Of a DNA stretch of 64,000 bases, positions 59,343 through 64,000 are shown one piece after another. Below the pieces are notes generated by a model that saw nothing but the letters and a program-made list of their open reading frames with translations, did no database searches and was not told the origin of the DNA. The stretch lies in assembly GCA_040880065.1 (NCBI GenBank), contig JBBDJE010000038.1, positions 43,156 through 107,155 of the forward strand, in the 5' to 3' direction. Within the stretch, counting starts at the first letter, position 1; each line of letters opens with the position of its first letter. Source of the stretch: Abyssibius sp040880065. Lineage in GTDB: Bacteria; Pseudomonadota; Alphaproteobacteria; Rhodobacterales; Rhodobacteraceae. The position numbers were made by a program, and so were the translations under genes.

Positions 59343-59669
59343 ATGGCACAAATTGATGATATTGAAAAACGCCTGAACAAGTTGGAAACCCGCGTTGATA
59401 CGACCTTTGACAGTATCCAGAAATTCGCCGACACGACCCATAAGCACATCACCACGCTTGAAAAGCGGTTTGACCGCAACCTGCGCGACCAGAACTCTGT
59501 CAACTCCAGAACCCACAAGCACGTCATCGTAATGGAGCAGCGGTTCGCCAAAATGGACAAGGGCACCAAGAAGCTTGAAAAACTGGCCGATCCGCGCGCG
59601 CAGGAGCGTATTACCATGAAACTGGTCGATCAGGCGCTCAAGACCTACGACCAGAAGCGCGGCAAGTAG
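59343..59669 (+). CDS. Coiled-coil protein of unknown function
   Basis: A 108-aa highly charged protein, nearly all coiled coil by pattern (IDDIEKRLNKLETRVDTTFDSIQKFAD, HKHITTLEKRFDRNL). AGGAAA lies upstream of the ATG. It ends in a single TAG, after which the same reading frame continues into the methyltransferase gene. No family recognised. Confidence 0.7.
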   Translation: MAQIDDIEKRLNKLETRVDTTFDSIQKFADTTHKHITTLEKRFDRNLRDQNSVNSRTHKHVIVMEQRFAKMDKGTKKLEKLADPRAQERITMKLVDQALKTYDQKRGK

Positions 59670-59675
59670 CCCGTT

Positions 59676-61316
59676 TTGGACCATGCGGCCAGGCACCCGG
59701 CCAGGCACCCGGCCCGAATTGTCGCGAAAGGCGCCTTTGCCGGGCATCCGGTCGAAAGTTTCCAGCCCGTCTGGAACAGCGCCGCATTGCGCATCGCGCG
59801 TGCAGCATGGCTCGATTCCGGGCTCGAAGTTTTCCTGCGCCTCGATGTGCCTTATGGTGCCACCTCCTCGGGGCGGCTTTCAGGTGATGCGGTGCAGCTT
59901 TTGCTCAAATCCGCCGCCCGTCGCGGCGAGCGGCCCTGCCGTTTTCTGGAACTCGGCGCAGGCTCCGGCCTGTTTGCCAAACTGTTTCTTGATGCACTCA
60001 AGGAACTGGCCCCTGATATTTACGCCACCTGCACCTATGTTCTGACCGATGGCAACCAGACCATGCTTGACTCGCAGGCGGAACACGGTGTGCTGGCCGC
60101 CCATGCGGCCCATGTTGAAACCATGGTGTTTGATGCTGCCGGCGACTGGCCCGACAGTTTTGCCAGCGGCTTTGACGGGGTTTTCGCGTCGTATATTCTT
60201 GACAGTCTGCCCGCCGAAATCCTCATGCTCGGGCCAAACGGCACCCGCCAAATGCGCATGCGCTGCATGCTCGATGATGCCGCCACGGCAGCGGCCCTGC
60301 GCGCCGATCTGGCCACGCCCGGCATCAACCACCTTGCCCGGCATATCCCGCTGCGCAAACGGCTCAACATCCAGACCAGGCATGTCGATATAAACCTCGC
60401 CACCCTGCCCATGGCCCATGCCATCGGCCCCGTGCCGGAAGATGACGACACCCCGATGATGCATTGCCACGGCGCGCTGACCTGCCTTGAAAATATCATC
60501 GCGCATCTGCGCCCTGCGGGGCTGGCGCTGGTGGCCGATTATGGCACGACCGAACCGCGCGACCCGTCCGACACCATCGAATTTCAAAGCTTCGGGGCTT
60601 CGGCGGCCCATGCTGTCAACTTTCACCAGCTTGACAGCTATTTCGCCAGCCACCCCAAAGCCGCCTATCTCAAACCCGCCGCCGAAGAGGGCTATCTTTA
60701 CAGCCGCGTGCTTTACAACGGGGCCGCCGATGACCTGCTTGACGAGGTGGACCTGTTATTCGGCGAGGTGCGCCAGCGCGCCCTGCGCCTGCCGATCGAG
60801 GCCGCGCGCGACATGCTGCGCGCCAATGCCTTTCAGGCGGCGCGGCGGCTTTACACCAAGGCCATGCAACTGCAGCCGCGCAACTGGGCGCTGGCCGAAG
60901 AGATCGCCACGCATCTGCTTATTCCCGCTGAAAACCACGATGATGCCCTTGCGCTGGCCGATTTCGCCCTCACCCTCAACCCGCTGGCCCCCGGGCTGCA
61001 CCGCATTCGGGCCGAGGCGCTCATGCAGCTTGGCCAGTTGGATGCTGCGCAAGAAGCGCTTGCAACCTGCCTGACCTTTCAGGGCGACACAGTTGAGACC
61101 CGCCTTTTGCAAGCCTCACTGGCCGAAAAATCCGGCGACCATACCGCCGCGCTGCTGGCCATTGCCCACGGGCTGGCGGCAGATAAGGAGGGCGAGCGCC
61201 GCGAGGCGCTGATCGCTAGGCAAGACCAGATCCTGCTGGCCATATCGCGCGCCGCCCGCGCCGACCTGCTGGCCGAGGTCAACCAGTTGCGCGCGCTCGA
61301 CCAACTGCCAGAATAG
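59676..61316 (+). CDS. SAM-dependent methyltransferase with C-terminal TPR-like repeats
   Basis: A 546-aa protein. The N-terminal half is a Rossmann methyltransferase: FLELGAGSGLFAKLFLDAL (SAM site), DGVFASYILDSLPAEIL and LRPAGLALVADYGTTEP, resembling the MidA/DUF185 group. The C-terminal ~190 residues form TPR-like helices (AARRLYTKAMQLQPRNWALAEE...ALTLNPLAPGLHRIRAEAL). There is no in-frame ATG near the 5' end; the likely start is TTG at 59,676, seven bases after the TAG of the coiled-coil gene in the same frame. A 12-bp direct repeat (GGCCAGGCACCC twice) codes ARHPARHPAR just after the start. Confidence 0.75.
   Translation: MDHAARHPARHPARIVAKGAFAGHPVESFQPVWNSAALRIARAAWLDSGLEVFLRLDVPYGATSSGRLSGDAVQLLLKSAARRGERPCRFLELGAGSGLFAKLFLDALKELAPDIYATCTYVLTDGNQTMLDSQAEHGVLAAHAAHVETMVFDAAGDWPDSFASGFDGVFASYILDSLPAEILMLGPNGTRQMRMRCMLDDAATAAALRADLATPGINHLARHIPLRKRLNIQTRHVDINLATLPMAHAIGPVPEDDDTPMMHCHGALTCLENIIAHLRPAGLALVADYGTTEPRDPSDTIEFQSFGASAAHAVNFHQLDSYFASHPKAAYLKPAAEEGYLYSRVLYNGAADDLLDEVDLLFGEVRQRALRLPIEAARDMLRANAFQAARRLYTKAMQLQPRNWALAEEIATHLLIPAENHDDALALADFALTLNPLAPGLHRIRAEALMQLGQLDAAQEALATCLTFQGDTVETRLLQASLAEKSGDHTAALLAIAHGLAADKEGERREALIARQDQILLAISRAARADLLAEVNQLRALDQLPE
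59686..59709. repeat. Tandem 12-bp repeat at the methyltransferase 5' end
   Basis: GGCCAGGCACCC occurs twice in a row, encoding RHPA-type repeats. Such perfect short repeats can expand or contract by whole codons without breaking the frame. Confidence 0.7.
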
Positions 61317-61355
61317 CCCCGGCTTGATCTTACACAGCCTGGCCCTATGCTTTGG

Positions 61356-61460
61356 AGCATGTTGCAGAAAAGTGGGAACCGGTTTTCTGCGTAGCAAACA
61401 TGCTTTATCAGAAAGTCAGAGCGTGGCGCGTGAATGGATATGAACGCGCCGCGCTCTGAC
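61356..61460 (+). repeat. Composite palindromic repeat: copy B of the 48-bp element plus a long hairpin
   Basis: 61,356-61,403 is the second copy of the 48-bp palindrome seen at 34,399-34,446. Twelve bases on, two 17-base arms (61,415-61,431 and 61,444-61,460, GTCAGAGCG.GGCGCGT) pair with one mismatch around a 12-base loop. The whole lies between the methyltransferase and VOC genes. Elements of this shape are dispersed in alphaproteobacterial genomes and may stop or stabilise transcripts. Confidence 0.75.
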
Positions 61461-61485
61461 CAACCGCATTTGCAGGAGCCACCTC

Positions 61486-62046
61486 ATGCCCCCCATCCAA
61501 TCCCAAGGCGTTCACCACATCACCCTTACCGGGGCTGATCGTGCGACCTCCATGCAGTTTTGGGGCGATGTTCTGGGCATGCCCTTTGTGTTCGAGCAGC
61601 CAAATCTTGATAGCCCCGGCGAAAACCACCTGTATTTTGACCCCGGCGACGGCCGCCTGATCACCATTTTCACCGACGAGGCGCGCAAGCCCGTGCATAG
61701 CCCGAAAGGCGCAAAGGCCCCGCAAGACCAAGGCAATGTCCACCACATCGCCTTTCATGTCAGCCGGTCGCATTTCACGCTTGCAAAAGACAACTTAAAA
61801 GCGCGCGGCATCATCGCCTTTGGCCCGAAAGACCGCGGCTTCATGGATTCGCTCTATTTCCGCGACCCGCTTGGCCTGTTGATCGAACTGGCGACATGGC
61901 GCTTTGAGCCCCCCGCAGGCCGCACCCATGCCGAGGTGCTTGCCAAGGCCCACAGCATCCGCACAGCACGCGGCGACCATCACATCGCCGACCCCCACCT
62001 CGCCGAAGCAATCACCAGCTTAGCCAAACCACCCTACGCCCCCTAG
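61486..62046 (+). CDS. VOC-superfamily (glyoxalase/dioxygenase-like) protein
   Basis: A 186-aa protein with two beta-alpha-beta-beta-beta units. QGVHHITLTGADRATSMQFWGDVLGMPFVFEQPN opens unit 1 and NVHHIAFHVSRSHFTLAKDNLKARGI opens unit 2. Metal ligands are probably the histidines in VHHITL and NVHHIAFHV and the glutamate in LLIELATW. The pattern recalls ring-cleavage dioxygenases and glyoxalases; substrate unknown. AGGAG lies upstream. It is the last high-GC gene before the AT-richer reverse transcriptase segment. Confidence 0.85.
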   Translation: MPPIQSQGVHHITLTGADRATSMQFWGDVLGMPFVFEQPNLDSPGENHLYFDPGDGRLITIFTDEARKPVHSPKGAKAPQDQGNVHHIAFHVSRSHFTLAKDNLKARGIIAFGPKDRGFMDSLYFRDPLGLLIELATWRFEPPAGRTHAEVLAKAHSIRTARGDHHIADPHLAEAITSLAKPPYAP

Positions 62047-62319
62047 CGGATACAGTGCCGCCTGAAGTCCCGGCTCGACTGAGCGAGGGGCGGAGGACTG
62101 CTATGCGGACCTTGCGGCCGTTCGATAGATTTTGCAGAAATCGTTCGCGCTTGCGGCATCAGCGACACCAAGGGCGGAGAGCGGACAGTCGCGGCGTTTG
62201 TAGGAAAAATGCGGTACGCTCCCCTAGTGTCCTTGGCTGTTCTCGCTTAAGCTTCAAAAAGCTGTTGTAGGGTCAGCTACAGTCAAATGGCTTTCTTTGC
62301 AGAGTTGAGAGGTATTATT
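62047..62319. other. Non-coding stretch between the VOC gene and the reverse transcriptase
   Basis: About 270 bases without a supportable gene, where base composition changes from high GC to AT-rich. It has small inverted repeats near the RT gene (AGCTT-caaa-AAGCT about 62,251-62,264). It may contain a promoter or an RNA used by the RT, but nothing diagnostic is visible. Confidence 0.35.
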
Positions 62320-63825
62320 GTGACGCGAATAATTGACTTAGAGGCTGCTGCGGCAAAAGCGTATCTAGAAAAGCCAGAATGCTACTTTCGGTCGGATTTT
62401 CCGCCATATATCAGTTTCGAAGTTATTTTGAAGGACACTGCTGCAGCATTGGGGGCGGATACATATCTTGCTTTTCAAAAGCCAAAGCCTGACCGCGCAG
62501 TTGATATGTCAGGCGTCAACTATGAGCTTCTGAGTACAAAAGATGGGCGCTTTGCTTGGCGACCATTTGAGCTTATTCATCCAGCAATCTATATGACTCT
62601 GGTTCGGATTTTCTGCGAAGACGCGAACTGGAAGCTTATTCAAAAACGTTTTGCAGAGCTGCACTCTGGCGTGGTTGAGTGCACAAGCTTTCCTATGGCA
62701 TCTGCTGGGAAAGACAAACATGATGCCGTTCAAGTTCGAAATTGGTGGTTGCGATACGAGCAGCGTTCTCTAGAGCTATCAATGGAATATACGCATCTAT
62801 TGAAGACGGATGTGTCTAATTGCTACGGTTCGGTCTACACACACAGCATTGCATGGGCTTTGCACGGGTATGACGCCGCCAAAGCAGCGCAAGCGGACAA
62901 AACCCTGCTCGGAAATCAAATCGATTTTCACATCCGCAACAGTCGCTATGGCCAGACAAATGGAATTACTCAGGGTTCCGTTCTAATGGATATAGTCGCT
63001 GAACTGGTGCTGGCGTATGTTGATCACTTGATCACCGATAATATTAAAGGAAATAAAGATTTTCATATCCTCAGGTATCGTGACGACTATAGTATATTTA
63101 CTCTAAATGATCAGCGAGCATCTGAGATCGTCAGAGTGATTAGTGACTGCCTCAGGAAAGTTGGAATGCAGCTCGGGGTAGGAAAAACTACAGTTAATGG
63201 TAATGTCATTGAGGGCTCCATTAAGTCTGAGAAGCTGGCGGGTGTTCAACTCGAAGACATGGATATTTCCCAGGCCAAAACCATTCAAAAGCAGCTTCTG
63301 CGACTACACGCATTTTCGCGTCTTTACCCCAACACGGGTGCAATCAAGCGGCTAGCGGATAGTGCGTTCCAAAAGATATCAAAGGTCTCAGAGGCCCCCG
63401 AAGATCTGGGCGTGCAGGTGGCGATTGTTTGCGACATCGCAGTGATTTCACCGGGTGCTTTTCCCGCCTTATCTGGAATTCTTGCTAAATTGATTTCGCT
63501 TGCACCGGAATCGGAGCGTCCGAAGATGTGGGGAAGAGTGTCTAAAAAGATGAAGCGGATACCGCACAATGGCCATCTCGAAGTTTGGCTGCAGCGTGTT
63601 ACAAAGGCGAAGGGCGTTGGGCTCACCTTTGATAGCGACGAGCCAATCTGCAAGATAGTCAATGCCGAAACTGCGCAACTCTGGAACAATAACTGGATTA
63701 GTAATCCAGATTTATTAAGGGCACTTGATGTAAATAAAATTGTTGTCAGTAACCCTGAAGATCTCGACCCAGTCCCAGACACGGAAGAACTTTCACTCTT
63801 CCGCGAGTACGCTGAGTTTTCCTAG
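62320..63825 (+). CDS. Reverse transcriptase of the unknown-group/Abi defence type
   Basis: A 501-aa protein (or 512 from the ATG at 62,287). Reverse transcriptase motifs are intact: motif A KTDVSNCYGSVYTHSIAWAL with the metal-binding Asp, motif B GQTNGITQGSVLMDIVAE, and motif C RYRDDYSIF (YxDD). FELIHPAIYMTLVRIFCEDANW upstream and LGVGKTTVNGN downstream fit the palm and the next motif. The YTHSIxWALHG wording is typical of Abi/unknown-group RTs that protect bacteria against phages, not of group II introns or retrons. About 170 C-terminal residues follow, without a recognised partner domain. The GTG start has GAGAGG upstream. Confidence 0.85.
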   Translation: MTRIIDLEAAAAKAYLEKPECYFRSDFPPYISFEVILKDTAAALGADTYLAFQKPKPDRAVDMSGVNYELLSTKDGRFAWRPFELIHPAIYMTLVRIFCEDANWKLIQKRFAELHSGVVECTSFPMASAGKDKHDAVQVRNWWLRYEQRSLELSMEYTHLLKTDVSNCYGSVYTHSIAWALHGYDAAKAAQADKTLLGNQIDFHIRNSRYGQTNGITQGSVLMDIVAELVLAYVDHLITDNIKGNKDFHILRYRDDYSIFTLNDQRASEIVRVISDCLRKVGMQLGVGKTTVNGNVIEGSIKSEKLAGVQLEDMDISQAKTIQKQLLRLHAFSRLYPNTGAIKRLADSAFQKISKVSEAPEDLGVQVAIVCDIAVISPGAFPALSGILAKLISLAPESERPKMWGRVSKKMKRIPHNGHLEVWLQRVTKAKGVGLTFDSDEPICKIVNAETAQLWNNNWISNPDLLRALDVNKIVVSNPEDLDPVPDTEELSLFREYAEFS

Positions 63826-64000
63826 TCATGTGTGAAAACAATCAACTTTCGTCAGCATATTTGAACGCCCTATGTGGGAGATCGCCGCTATAGGTGCTTC
63901 CGCGCCCGGTGCCCGTGACACCACGAATGACCGCTCAGGGCCGGTCGCGTTGCTGCGCCTGCAAACAAATTTGCCTCGCTGCGGGATGCATGAATGTCGC
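63826..64000. other. Non-coding end of the window
   Basis: 175 bases after the reverse transcriptase stop. I see no gene, tRNA or clear repeat; GC rises again towards the end, suggesting that the AT-rich segment is about 1.6 kb long. Confidence 0.4.

Noticed and set aside
59683..60045. Plus-strand frame starting ATG at 59,683 within the methyltransferase gene
   Set aside because: It is out of frame with the methyltransferase motifs and gives an arginine/proline-rich sequence typical of shadow frames.
62287..62320. ATG start for the reverse transcriptase
   Set aside because: No ribosome site precedes it, whereas the GTG at 62,320 has GAGAGG at good spacing; the ATG remains possible.

Overview
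The window looks like chromosomal DNA of an alphaproteobacterium of the order Rhodobacterales (Rhodobacteraceae / Roseobacter group). This rests on the gene families and their arrangement (gshA-rsmE-ubiA-ompA, pyrB-PH-pyrC-plsY, moaE-moaD-pgsA-uvrC), on the high-GC codon use, and on a DUF1127 gene followed by CCUCCUCCC-type hairpins as described in Rhodobacter. The species cannot be named from the sequence alone. I see no rRNA, tRNA, CRISPR array or intact insertion sequence.

Region 1 (1-13,780) is the edge of a type VI secretion (T6SS) locus. tssA-tssB-tssC-hcp run leftwards, and hcp is cut by the window edge. To their right is an accessory block: a membrane-anchored M15 peptidase resembling TagX, a haem-type sensor with a HAMP domain next to a PpkA-like Ser/Thr kinase, a secreted inactive caspase-like protein with a peptidoglycan-binding domain, an active-looking caspase-like protease, two lipoproteins, an OmpA-type protein and a second, transmembrane Ser/Thr kinase with a DUF4384-like tail. 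The block reads as envelope anchoring plus phosphorylation control of the secretion machine.

Region 2 (13,900-24,900) holds metabolic and RNA genes: two DapA-family genes (one probably not a true DHDPS), a class I aminotransferase, a soluble lytic transglycosylase, a DUF1127 gene with a downstream three-hairpin sRNA (cuckoo/CcsR type), a LysR regulator, smpB, two methyltransferases (the second a standalone Hen1-like RNA 3'-end methyltransferase) and a HelD-like helicase. Region 3 (24,900-29,100) has an MFS transporter, a DksA/TraR zinc finger protein, a tandem universal stress protein and a SulP anion transporter. Region 4 (29,300-33,200) is a glutathione-dependent formaldehyde oxidation operon (class III alcohol dehydrogenase and S-formylglutathione hydrolase) with a ClpP-like protease and a NYN-LOTUS protein inside it.

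Region 5 (33,300-61,300) is mostly housekeeping. It contains an I78 inhibitor, the rescue factor ArfB preceded by a tiny leader ORF and terminator, a queuosine-precursor transporter with a candidate preQ1-I riboswitch at its start codon, moaB, a family 4-type uracil-DNA glycosylase, the pyrimidine genes pyrB and pyrC, plsY, glutathione synthesis (gshA), rsmE, ubiA, an OmpA protein, moaE/moaD, pgsA, uvrC, an SDR, an SppA-type protease, a CoA transferase, an aldo/keto reductase, cytochrome b561, an HpaI-type aldolase with a PfkB sugar kinase, and a methyltransferase with a TPR-like tail. Region 6 (61,350-64,000) starts with a composite palindromic repeat and a VOC protein. It then changes to AT-richer DNA carrying a lone reverse transcriptase of the unknown-group/Abi (defence-associated) type, the best candidate here for a transferred antiviral gene.
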